This document shows, piece after piece, positions 8,224 to 15,019 of a stretch of DNA of 34,363 nucleotides. The stretch lies in contig JAHJDG010000182.1 in the NCBI GenBank assembly GCA_018812265.1, positions 1-34,363 on the forward strand. The letters are read 5' to 3'. Position 1 is the first letter of the stretch, and every line of letters starts with the position of its first letter. Origin of the DNA: a bacterium (GTDB lineage Bacteria > Electryoneota > RPQS01). The notes beneath the pieces were generated by a model. It was not told the origin of the DNA. It did no database searches and was given only the letters and a program-made list of their open reading frames with translations. The position numbers and the translations under genes were made by a program.

Positions 8224-9276
8224 ATGTCGTGCAAAGTCCACGAAATACTGGGCTCCGAGGCGGATGCCCTGCTGAGCTACCAGTGTAAAGGCATCACGAA
8301 AAACATGCTCCACCTGCCCGGGCCGGATTTCGTTGACCGGGTGGTGCTGTATACCGACCGCCCCTCGGGAGTGCTGGTCAATCTGCAACGGATGTTCAGT
8401 CAAGGTCGCGCCGCGGGAACGGGATACTTGTCCATCCTTCCCATTGACCAGGGCATCGAGCACTCCGGTGCCGCCTCGTTCGCTCCCAACCCGATCTTCT
8501 TCGATCCGGCCCAGATCTGCGAACTGGCCATCGAGGGGGGCTGCAACGGGGTGGCCTCGACGCTCGGCGTCTTGGGTGCCGTGAGTCGGAAATATGCCCA
8601 CAAGATTCCCTTCATCGTCAAGCTCAACCACAACGAACTCCTCACTTACCCTAACAAGCACGATCAAATCGAGTTCGGATCGGTGGAACAGGCCTTCAAT
8701 CTGGGCGCGGCGGCGGTGGGAGCGACCATCTACTTCGGTGCCGAGGAAAGCGCGCGGCAGATTCAGGAAGTACGGATCATGTTCGAAGAGGCGCACCGCC
8801 TCGGCATGTTCTGTATACTCTGGTGCTACCTCCGCAATAATGCCTTCAAGAAGGACGGCGTGGACTACCACGTCTCAGCGGACTTGACGGGCCAGGCCAA
8901 TCATCTCGGCGTGACCATCGAGGCCGATATTATCAAGCAGAAGGCTCCCGAGAACAACGGCGGCTTCAATGCGATCAACTTCGGCAAGACGAACAAGAAG
9001 GTGTACGGCGAGCTGGTTCCCGATCATCCGATTGAATGGACGCGCTGGCAGGTGGTGAATTGCTACATGGGACGCGCGGGTCTCATCAACTCCGGCGGCG
9101 CGGCCGGCAAGAACGACATGGCGGATGCCGTGCGCACGGCCATCGTCAACAAGCGGGCCGGCGGCATGGGAATGATCAGTGGCCGCAAGGCGTTCCAGAA
9201 GCCCGTCAAGGACGGCGTTGCGCTGCTGAACGCCATTCAGGACGTGTACATGGACAAGAGCATAACCGTTGCGTGA
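8224..9276 (+). CDS. fbaB: Class I fructose-bisphosphate aldolase (archaeal/FbaB type)
   Basis: Fructose-1,6-bisphosphate aldolase splits FBP into dihydroxyacetone phosphate and glyceraldehyde 3-phosphate, or the reverse in gluconeogenesis, through a Schiff base. The reading frame opens at 8155, but the ATG at 8224 is preferred: GAGGATCGCC precedes it, the predicted transcript begins near 8177, and the product is then 350 residues, equal to the usual FbaB length. Seen motifs: LPIDQGIEH (about 72-80), [23 protein letters not shown], and IEADIIKQK, where Lys238 is the expected Schiff-base lysine. It is the first gene of a probable two-gene operon with the Trm112-like gene 9 bp downstream. Cytosolic. 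Confidence 0.93.
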   Translation: MSCKVHEILGSEADALLSYQCKGITKNMLHLPGPDFVDRVVLYTDRPSGVLVNLQRMFSQGRAAGTGYLSILPIDQGIEHSGAASFAPNPIFFDPAQICELAIEGGCNGVASTLGVLGAVSRKYAHKIPFIVKLNHNELLTYPNKHDQIEFGSVEQAFNLGAAAVGATIYFGAEESARQIQEVRIMFEEAHRLGMFCILWCYLRNNAFKKDGVDYHVSADLTGQANHLGVTIEADIIKQKAPENNGGFNAINFGKTNKKVYGELVPDHPIEWTRWQVVNCYMGRAGLINSGGAAGKNDMADAVRTAIVNKRAGGMGMISGRKAFQKPVKDGVALLNAIQDVYMDKSITVA

Positions 9277-9285
9277 GGCATTGCG

Positions 9286-9504
9286 ATGAATCAACCGCTC
9301 GATCCTGAGCTTATGAAGATTCTGGTCTGTCCGCTCTCGCACGCGAGGCTCGTGCAGGACGGCGACACTCTCGTTTCCACCGATCCGCAGACCCGCCGCC
9401 GCTACCGCATCGTCGAGGGCATCCCCAACATGCTGATTGACGAGTCCGAGGAACTCAGCAATTCGGAATGGAAGGCGATCATGGAGCGCTGCGCGAAAAC
9501 TTGA
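9286..9504 (+). CDS. Trm112/UPF0434-like small protein
   Basis: The 72-residue protein matches the Trm112-like (YcaR/UPF0434) fold: LMKILVCPLSHARLV at the N-terminus, then RRRYRIVEGIPNMLIDE. In eukaryotes and archaea Trm112 activates methyltransferases; bacterial versions are mostly uncharacterised and often sit by lipid A or cell-envelope genes. The usual CPxC zinc knuckle is reduced to CPLS, so only one Cys remains and zinc binding is doubtful. The start follows GTGAGGCATTGC, 9 bp after the aldolase stop, so the two are probably cotranscribed. Confidence 0.8.
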   Translation: MNQPLDPELMKILVCPLSHARLVQDGDTLVSTDPQTRRRYRIVEGIPNMLIDESEELSNSEWKAIMERCAKT

Positions 9505-9560
9505 GCTTTCCCGCCGAGCCGGGTTTCCAAACCCGGCCGGAATCTGAGGCAAGAGACTTG

Positions 9561-9588
9561 AAAGGGCGCACGAGAGTGTGCCCTTTTT
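9561..9588 (+). terminator. Rho-independent terminator of the aldolase operon
   Basis: AAAGGGCGCAC (9561-9571) pairs with GTGTGCCCTTT (9576-9586; one G-T pair) around a GAGA tetraloop, and the T-run continues to 9588. Confidence 0.9.
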
Positions 9589-9656
9589 AGATACAATCCG
9601 CCGACCCAGACTTGTGCATGCATATAGCAAGAAGTGGAATTCCCTTATGAAATGGA

Positions 9657-9675
9657 AGATATCAGTACGATATCT
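9657..9675. repeat. 19-bp inverted repeat, possible operator
   Basis: AGATATC-AGTAC-GATATCT is a perfect 7-bp-arm inverted repeat. It lies about 100 bp upstream of the LamG promoter -35, so it could bind a dimeric regulator; nothing else supports this. Confidence 0.35.
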
Positions 9676-9778
9676 GGCACGGAGGCATGTCACGCATAGT
9701 AGTGGTTATCTTTCACTACGAATCCTGTAAGTTGTTTTTTTTTGCCACTTGGGATATATCGCAGATCATGGTCTATTA

Positions 9779-9807
9779 TTGACATTGTGCTTGTCTCGGC
9801 GTAAATT
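9779..9807 (+). promoter_or_regulatory. Sigma-70-type promoter of the LamG gene pair
   Basis: A perfect TTGACA (9779-9784), 17-nt spacer and TAAATT (9802-9807) predict a start near 9814, about 40 nt before the ATG at 9853. Confidence 0.75.
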
Positions 9808-9852
9808 GACAGAAATGCTGGAAACCGAGAAAAAGTGGACAGAAGGTGGCAC

Positions 9853-11469
9853 ATGAAACGCTTGCTCTTGATTTTTGTGATATCAGCAATTATGCCAGAA
9901 CTCCTACATGCTCAGCTTCATACACGTTTGCTGGTGCATTTTGATGAGGGCAGTGGGACCATTGCACACGACTCATCGGGCAACAACCTCCATGGCACCT
10001 TGGGGGGAGTTCCTACATGGACGAGCGGCTACGTAGGAGGCGGTCTCCAGTTCGACGGCAACGGGGATCGGGTGGATTTCGGATCTTCTGACTTATTGCG
10101 ACCGGATATCCTAACCTGCGAGGCTTGGATCTATGCAGACTCGCTCCGACAGCAAGAGATGTTGATTGTGACCAGCGGCAAGGATTCTAATGGATTCGTG
10201 TTGAGCCTACGTGAAGGAGGGAAACCGTCCTTTGATTGTCAGGGTAGTGGTTCGCGACACATCGCAATGTCGCCCGATCCGTTGACCATCCATCAGTGGC
10301 ATCATCTGGCGGGGACGTTCGACGGGACCACGGTGCGCATTTTCGTTAACGGGGCTTGTCGGGCCAGCGTCCTGGGTACACTTTCACCGGCCACTTATCC
10401 GCTGCTTGTGGGCACGGATGTGACTCCGCCCTACACCTCGGACCCGTTCTTTGGAAAGATTGATGAAGTCCAGATAACGGATACGGTACGATATCTTTGT
10501 GGCGAAAATTGTGCAATTTCCCTGGATGGCATCACCGCCTATGGTGCGGTTCCCGACAATCCAGTTCTTCAATTCGGTTCCGGTAATTTCACTATGGAAG
10601 TCATGGTACGCGTGGACAGAATCGGCACCGTCTATGACTTCCACCTTGTCACGAAAGGTCGCTATTCGAACATAGCGTATTTTCGATTAGGTATCTATCT
10701 TGGCACCAACTGGCCAGTGTTTTGCGGCGCCAGTAACAATATCGAGTGGAACGCAACATCCCCGGATCCGATCAGCATCGGCGAGTGGCACCATATTGCC
10801 GGTGTGCGTGAAGGAAATACATACATTCTCTATGTGGATGGAATAGAGAAAGCGCGGGCCAATCTCGCGGTGGGCAGCGTAGACACGAACGATTCACTCT
10901 TCATCGGCTACCTGCCTATGGCCGATCCGCCCCCCTTCTTTCCCGGCGATGTGGACGAGGTCCGCCTGTGGAATGTGGCCCGTTCAGCATCCGACATCGC
11001 GGACAATGTCTGTCGCGAACTCTCAGGTTCTCCACCCGGACTCGTGGCATATTACCAGTTCAACAGCTGCGCCGGAACCACTATAGAAGACAACGCAGCC
11101 TCACCACACGATGGTGTCCTGCGCGGGAGTTACCAGTATGTCACGGCGGACTGGTGTCCTGAGAATGTAGTTGAACGTGCGCCAATGCCGATAGATTTCT
11201 TCCTTAACCAGAACTACCCGAATCCTTTCAATGCGAGTACCGAGATTGGCTACGCCGTGGCTATGGGCGGCCCTGTGAAAATGGAGGTGTTGAACATACT
11301 TGGCCAGCACGTGGTAACGCTTGTTGATGCCTTTCAATCACCCGGAAGCTATCGGGTCATATGGAATGGAAAAGATGACTCCGGCAACGCGGTGGGTTCT
11401 GGTGTTTACATGTACCTTCTTGAAAACCGTGGTCAGTATCAAGGTAGGAAAATGATACTGATTCGATAG
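9853..11469 (+). CDS. Secreted protein with two LamG/concanavalin A-like domains and a T9SS sorting domain
   Basis: I start at the ATG at 9853, not the upstream GTG at 9835, because AAGGTGG precedes it and the product then opens with a standard signal peptide (MKRLLLIFVISAIMPELLHA). This gives 538 residues. LamG-like domain 1 covers about 24-210 (LLVHFDEGSGTIAHDSSGN, WHHLAGTFDGTTVRIFVNG, GKIDEVQI). LamG-like domain 2 covers about 217-415 (WHHIAGVREGNTYILYVDG, GDVDEVRLWNVARS). Residues about 450-538 are the FlgD-like sorting domain with NQNYPNPFNAST and the final KMILIR. Such domains bind carbohydrate or protein ligands at the cell surface; no enzyme domain is present. The next gene is a paralogue 55 bp downstream with no terminator between, suggesting one transcript. 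Confidence 0.88.
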   Translation: MKRLLLIFVISAIMPELLHAQLHTRLLVHFDEGSGTIAHDSSGNNLHGTLGGVPTWTSGYVGGGLQFDGNGDRVDFGSSDLLRPDILTCEAWIYADSLRQQEMLIVTSGKDSNGFVLSLREGGKPSFDCQGSGSRHIAMSPDPLTIHQWHHLAGTFDGTTVRIFVNGACRASVLGTLSPATYPLLVGTDVTPPYTSDPFFGKIDEVQITDTVRYLCGENCAISLDGITAYGAVPDNPVLQFGSGNFTMEVMVRVDRIGTVYDFHLVTKGRYSNIAYFRLGIYLGTNWPVFCGASNNIEWNATSPDPISIGEWHHIAGVREGNTYILYVDGIEKARANLAVGSVDTNDSLFIGYLPMADPPPFFPGDVDEVRLWNVARSASDIADNVCRELSGSPPGLVAYYQFNSCAGTTIEDNAASPHDGVLRGSYQYVTADWCPENVVERAPMPIDFFLNQNYPNPFNASTEIGYAVAMGGPVKMEVLNILGQHVVTLVDAFQSPGSYRVIWNGKDDSGNAVGSGVYMYLLENRGQYQGRKMILIR

Positions 11470-11524
11470 GTAAATTGTTGAAAATGTGTTCCCTCTGCGG
11501 CTATGAAAGGAAAGTGAGTCCACC

Positions 11525-13072
11525 ATGACACCTGCAATTCGTCTTTTATTCGCGATAGCGATTCTTGCCCTGCCACTCACTCTGTGCGCACAGGAGTTCG
11601 CCACAGATAGCCACACGCGACTCCTTATTCACTTCAATGAAGGTAGTGGAACCATTGCATATGATGCCTCGGGCAACAACCTGCATGGCGCGATCTATGG
11701 CAACCCTGAGTGGACGGGTGGTCGATATGGCACCGCCCTCCGGTATCACGGAGGACCGGATGGGGTGAACTTCGGGGATTCCGATCTGCTGAAACCGCCA
11801 ATCCTAACTTGTGAAGCTTGGGTATACGCCGACTCGATTCCACCGGGCGAGAGACTTATTGTGACCAGCGCCAAAGATTATTACGGCTATGCGCTCATGC
11901 TGTGGGAGAGTGGCAATCCGGCTTTCGATTGTCAGAGCAGTAATACGCGACACATCGCGATGTCCCCTGATCCGCTAACCATCCACCGGTGGTACCATCT
12001 CGCGGGGACATTTGACGGGAGTACTGTGCGAATCTTCGTTGACGGGATATGCAAAGCCAGTGTGTCAGGAAGCCTTTGGCCAGCCACTTGGCCACTTCTG
12101 GTTGGCATTGACGTTACCGGCCCGCCTTATTACTCCGACCCGTTCTACGGAATCATAGACGAAGTCAGAATCAGCGATGTTGTTCGCTACGCCTGCACAT
12201 TCCCCGATCAGATTCGAATCGGTGATCACTTCTGCCTTCACTTGCAGCCTTTGCAGCCTACCGTAGTGTACTGGTGCTGCCCGTGGGAAGGGCCGCCGAT
12301 TTTCAGTTGGCTGCCCGGCTGCGAGTACCAGATGCCCGGCTGCATGGAGACCTGCCCGCCCTATACAGGCCCCGTGACTTGGACGGCGCAGTATGATTCC
12401 AGCACCGCCGACTGTCCGCTGCCCGGAGGATGGTGGTCGGGCAGATTCATCGCGCAGGGTGGGGGTTGCGTCTGCGTGTTCTTCGAAACGCAGCTTGCCG
12501 TCGAACTGACCATCTTTGCGGCGGTGCCCAGCAGCGCTGGAATCGAACTCAGATGGACGACCGCCTCCGAGATCGAGAACGACCACTTTGAAATCCACCG
12601 CTCGATTGAAGGTGGCCTGTGGTCCAAAATCGGTACGGTACCCGGACACGGCACATCGAGTTCGGCTCATCACTATTCCTACTTGGATGAGGCCGTCGAA
12701 ACCGGAACAACCTACAGTTATCGCCTTGCGTCCGTGGACCTGAATGGCGCAACGGAGTGGGTGGGTAACATGGTCTCGGCAACTCCGACGGCTGCGGACG
12801 TCATGCCGGCTACCTACGCGCTTCATCAGAATCATCCGAATCCTTTCAACCCGAGCACGGAGATCGTGTTCGAGATTCCTGAAGCCGGGAACGTTGCTCT
12901 GAAGGTGTTCAATGTGGCTGGTCAGAAAGTAGCGGCGCTCTTAAATGGGCCACAGAATGCAGGATTGCACCGCGCGACTTTTAACGGTTCCGGGCTGCCC
13001 TCAGGAGTCTATTTCTATCGTCTATCGGCAGATGGTTTCATAGCGACAAAGAAAATGCTGCTACTCAAGTAG
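11525..13072 (+). CDS. Secreted LamG-domain protein with Cys-rich insert and T9SS sorting domain; paralogue of the preceding gene
   Basis: The 515-residue product opens with a signal peptide (about 1-22, ending LCAQ). Residues about 27-225 are a LamG domain almost collinear with domain 1 of the previous gene (SGTIAYDASGNNLHG, SPDPLTIHRWYHLAGTFDGS). The second half differs: a Cys/Trp-rich segment (about 235-320: YWCCPW, PGCMETCPP, GGGCVCVF) and then a fibronectin III-like region (about 325-425, IELRWTTASEIENDHFEIHRS) found in many T9SS cargo proteins. Residues about 433-515 form the sorting domain (NHPNPFNPSTEI ... KMLLLK). The N-terminal similarity and adjacency show a tandem duplication followed by exchange of the downstream module. 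A ribosome-binding site (GGAAAGTGAG) precedes the ATG. Confidence 0.88.
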   Translation: MTPAIRLLFAIAILALPLTLCAQEFATDSHTRLLIHFNEGSGTIAYDASGNNLHGAIYGNPEWTGGRYGTALRYHGGPDGVNFGDSDLLKPPILTCEAWVYADSIPPGERLIVTSAKDYYGYALMLWESGNPAFDCQSSNTRHIAMSPDPLTIHRWYHLAGTFDGSTVRIFVDGICKASVSGSLWPATWPLLVGIDVTGPPYYSDPFYGIIDEVRISDVVRYACTFPDQIRIGDHFCLHLQPLQPTVVYWCCPWEGPPIFSWLPGCEYQMPGCMETCPPYTGPVTWTAQYDSSTADCPLPGGWWSGRFIAQGGGCVCVFFETQLAVELTIFAAVPSSAGIELRWTTASEIENDHFEIHRSIEGGLWSKIGTVPGHGTSSSAHHYSYLDEAVETGTTYSYRLASVDLNGATEWVGNMVSATPTAADVMPATYALHQNHPNPFNPSTEIVFEIPEAGNVALKVFNVAGQKVAALLNGPQNAGLHRATFNGSGLPSGVYFYRLSADGFIATKKMLLLK

Positions 13073-13131
13073 CATACTGCGTCAGACCAAGTAGTGCCGT
13101 TGCGGCTCAGGAGAGCCACGAAGGCCAAGAT

Positions 13132-13165
13132 GCCCGACAGAGATTCTGCCGGGCTTCGTTTTTTT
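13132..13165 (+). terminator. Rho-independent terminator of the LamG genes
   Basis: GCCCGACAGA pairs with TCTGCCGGGC (one A-C mismatch) around a 3-nt loop at 13132-13154, followed by TTCGTTTTTTT. Confidence 0.85.
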
Positions 13166-13194
13166 CGCCCGGCTTCCGCGCCGCAGAACCGGTC

Positions 13195-14436
13195 TCACCG
13201 CAGCGGATGCCGAAAGGTCATGTTGGGGCGGCCCATGCGCTGATAGGCGGATTTTCGTTTCGCGCCCGCGTGGAAAACACCGCTCGCAAAGCCGATGGAG
13301 GATTCTCCGAAACGATCTTTGATCGAGTCGCAGGTCTGGGCCAGAAAGTCCGGCTCGTCCGGAGCAATGAATAGTTCCTGCTGAAGAATTCGCGACGTCG
13401 GCAGCAGGTGAGCCACTTGAACTCCGATCAGCCGCACCGGCCGCTCGGGATCGCGGCACTCCAAAAACAGCCGCTCGGCCACCGGATAGACGTCCATTTC
13501 ATGCTGGACGAACCGCTTCAGCCGCCGCTCGTGCGTGAGAGTCTGAAAGCCCCGATAGCGCACCTTCACCGACACGCAGCGACCGGTCATGTGCGCCGCG
13601 CGAAGACGACGGGCCACCCGTTCGCAGAGAAGATGAAGACGGCCGAGGAGCGCCTCCCGATCCGTCAAATCGGAGCTGAAGGTGTGCTCGTGGCCCATAG
13701 ACTTTTCGTCCGGCCACTCATCCGCCGCCAGAACCTGATCGCTCCCTTCCCCTCTGGCAATGCGATTCAAGTCTTCTCCCCACTTGCCGAAGTGCCGCCG
13801 CAGAATCTCCACCGGAAAAGCGGCCAATTCCCCCGCCGTGCGGATGCCGAAGCTCTCCAGCACGCGCGCCGTGGAGCGGCCGACTCCATAGAGGTCTCCC
13901 ACCGGCAGATTCCGGAAAACCGCCGCCACTTCGCTCGCGCGAATCCACGTGAACCCGTCGGGCTTGTTCATGCCCGACGCCATCTTCGCCACCAGCCGGT
14001 TCGGCCCGGCTCCGATGGTCGCCGTTAATCCCAGTTCATTTACGACAGTTCGTTTGATCTTATGGGCCAGCGCCGGAATGCCGCCGAACACTCGCACCAC
14101 GTCCGTCACGTCCAGATACCCTTCATCCACTGAAACCGGTTCGACGCGGTCCGTGAACTGCCGGAGCAACTTGAACATCTCCCGCGACGCGTGAACGTAC
14201 TTGGCGCTGTCCGGGCGAATGAAGATGGCGTCCGGGCACAGCCGCAACGCTTCACCCGCCGACATTCCCGACTTCAAACCGAAGCGGCGGGCTTCATAGG
14301 ACGCGGTGGTGACAATTCCCCGCCCCTGCGGAGTCCCGCCCACCACCACCGGCTTGCCGCGCAGTTCCGGATAGCATCGCAGCTCGACCGCCACGAAGAA
14401 CTGATCCATGTCCAGATGAAAAATCGCTTTCGACAT
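13195..14436 (-). CDS. dinB: DNA polymerase IV (Y-family translesion polymerase)
   Basis: The frame opens upstream at 14646, but GGTGGAGAG just before the ATG at 14436 and the canonical N-terminus give a 413-residue protein. Pol IV copies past damaged template bases with low fidelity. Metal-binding acidic residues are present: Asp9 in HLDMDQFF and Asp104-Glu105 in SVDEGYLDVT (the family usually has EAYLD). Finger motif YEARRFGLKSGM (48-59), GAGPNRLVAKMASGMNKPDG (palm) and YGVGRSTARVLESFGI (thumb HhH) follow. A sliding-clamp motif, QQELF (352-356), lies in the C-terminal region and is followed by about 57 residues. It is the second gene after a DUF6504-like gene (77-bp gap), under a promoter with LexA-type boxes. 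Confidence 0.95.
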   Translation of the reverse strand: MSKAIFHLDMDQFFVAVELRCYPELRGKPVVVGGTPQGRGIVTTASYEARRFGLKSGMSAGEALRLCPDAIFIRPDSAKYVHASREMFKLLRQFTDRVEPVSVDEGYLDVTDVVRVFGGIPALAHKIKRTVVNELGLTATIGAGPNRLVAKMASGMNKPDGFTWIRASEVAAVFRNLPVGDLYGVGRSTARVLESFGIRTAGELAAFPVEILRRHFGKWGEDLNRIARGEGSDQVLAADEWPDEKSMGHEHTFSSDLTDREALLGRLHLLCERVARRLRAAHMTGRCVSVKVRYRGFQTLTHERRLKRFVQHEMDVYPVAERLFLECRDPERPVRLIGVQVAHLLPTSRILQQELFIAPDEPDFLAQTCDSIKDRFGESSIGFASGVFHAGAKRKSAYQRMGRPNMTFRHPLR

Positions 14437-14513
14437 CACGGACTCTCCACCCCGTCGGATGCGCAACACTCTTGGCGATTCTCGACACGACCTGCCGAGC
14501 GCGGACGGGGCAG

Positions 14514-14768
14514 TCAACCGACCAGCGAAACCTTCTCGATTCGCCACGAATGAGCGCGCACGTTGTACGAGAGTTCGTACACGTCCGGCCCTTCCGACAC
14601 CACCGCGAAGTGATGAAAGCGGGTCGTCCCCTCTTCCGAATTCCATCCGCCGTTGATCCGCAGCACCCGAAACACCCGGTTGCGCCAGCGGAATTTGAGC
14701 GGCGAAATCCGCCCGTCGCGAAACAGGGCAATGACTTCCACGGGTTCTTGTACGGTCTCAACACGCAT
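14514..14768 (-). CDS. DUF6504-like small protein, SOS-operon partner of dinB
   Basis: The 84-residue protein has the pattern of the small DUF6504 family: VEVIALFRDGRISPLKFRWRNRVFRV, then INGGW and WRIEKVSL. These proteins of unknown function are often encoded beside Y-family polymerases, which is also the case here, and might be polymerase accessory factors. It is the first gene behind the LexA-controlled promoter, with the start about 50 nt downstream of the predicted transcription start. Family naming is from memory. Its reality as a gene is well supported by position, coherent composition and the shared promoter. Confidence 0.7.
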   Translation of the reverse strand: MRVETVQEPVEVIALFRDGRISPLKFRWRNRVFRVLRINGGWNSEEGTTRFHHFAVVSEGPDVYELSYNVRAHSWRIEKVSLVG

Positions 14769-14806
14769 AGGGGAAACCCAAATCCATCGCCAGAATCAGA
14801 GTAAAT

Positions 14807-14826
14807 AAGTGAACATCTGTTCACTT
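14807..14826 (-). promoter_or_regulatory. LexA (SOS) box 1, GAAC-N4-GTTC type
   Basis: A perfect 20-bp palindrome AAGTGAAC-ATCT-GTTCACTT. Its core, GAACATCTGTTC, matches the Bacillus/actinobacterial LexA consensus CGAAC-N4-GTTCG except for the outermost bases. It overlaps the expected transcription start, about 3-20 nt past the -10 box, where a bound repressor would block RNA polymerase. Confidence 0.8.
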
Positions 14827-14828
14827 AC

Positions 14829-14857
14829 AATATACATCTGTTCAGTGCCGTTGTCAA
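14829..14857 (-). promoter_or_regulatory. Consensus sigma-70 promoter of the dinB operon with second LexA half-site
   Basis: On the minus strand a perfect TTGACA (plus 14852-14857) is separated by 17 nt from TATATT (plus 14829-14834). Within the spacer lies GAACAGATGTAT (plus 14832-14843), one good GAAC half and one degenerate half of a second LexA box, 17 bp from box 1. A strong promoter held off by two repressor sites fits SOS induction. Confidence 0.85.
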
Positions 14858-14963
14858 GCTAATTCAGCATTATTTCGTATAGGGTACGTTAATATTATCA
14901 AAAATTTATAACAAAACCGGAGGCTTCCATTCACAGGCAGCCTCGTCCAAACACCCAAATTGA

Positions 14964-14996
14964 AAGCGGCCGGTCGCGATTGACGACCGGCCGCTT
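14964..14996 (-). terminator. Strong hairpin terminator of the subtilase gene
   Basis: A perfect 13-bp stem (AAGCGGCCGGTCG/CGACCGGCCGCTT) with a 7-nt loop lies 24 bp past the stop codon of the minus-strand subtilase. On that strand it runs into TTTCAATTT. Confidence 0.8.
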
Positions 14997-15019
14997 CTTA
15001 TGGTGAGACTCGTCCTGAT

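Larger units (their letters stand above)
9505..9852. other. 348-bp intergenic region
   Basis: From left to right it holds a GC hairpin (GCCGGGTTT...AAACCCGGC, 9518-9537) without a T-run, a strong terminator (9561-9588), a 19-bp inverted repeat (9657-9675), a T-tract near 9732-9743, and a consensus promoter (9779-9807). No coding sequence is supported; a 27-codon frame at 9647 has no ribosome-binding site. Confidence 0.6.

Noticed and set aside
9835-9852. GTG start adding six residues to the first LamG protein
   Set aside because: A ribosome-binding site (AAGGTGG) directly precedes the ATG at 9853 and the signal peptide then starts normally.
14437-14646. 70-residue N-terminal extension of DNA polymerase IV
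   Set aside because: The extension overlaps the DUF6504-like gene in another frame, lacks family similarity, and the internal ATG at 14436 has a good ribosome-binding site and the canonical start of the family.
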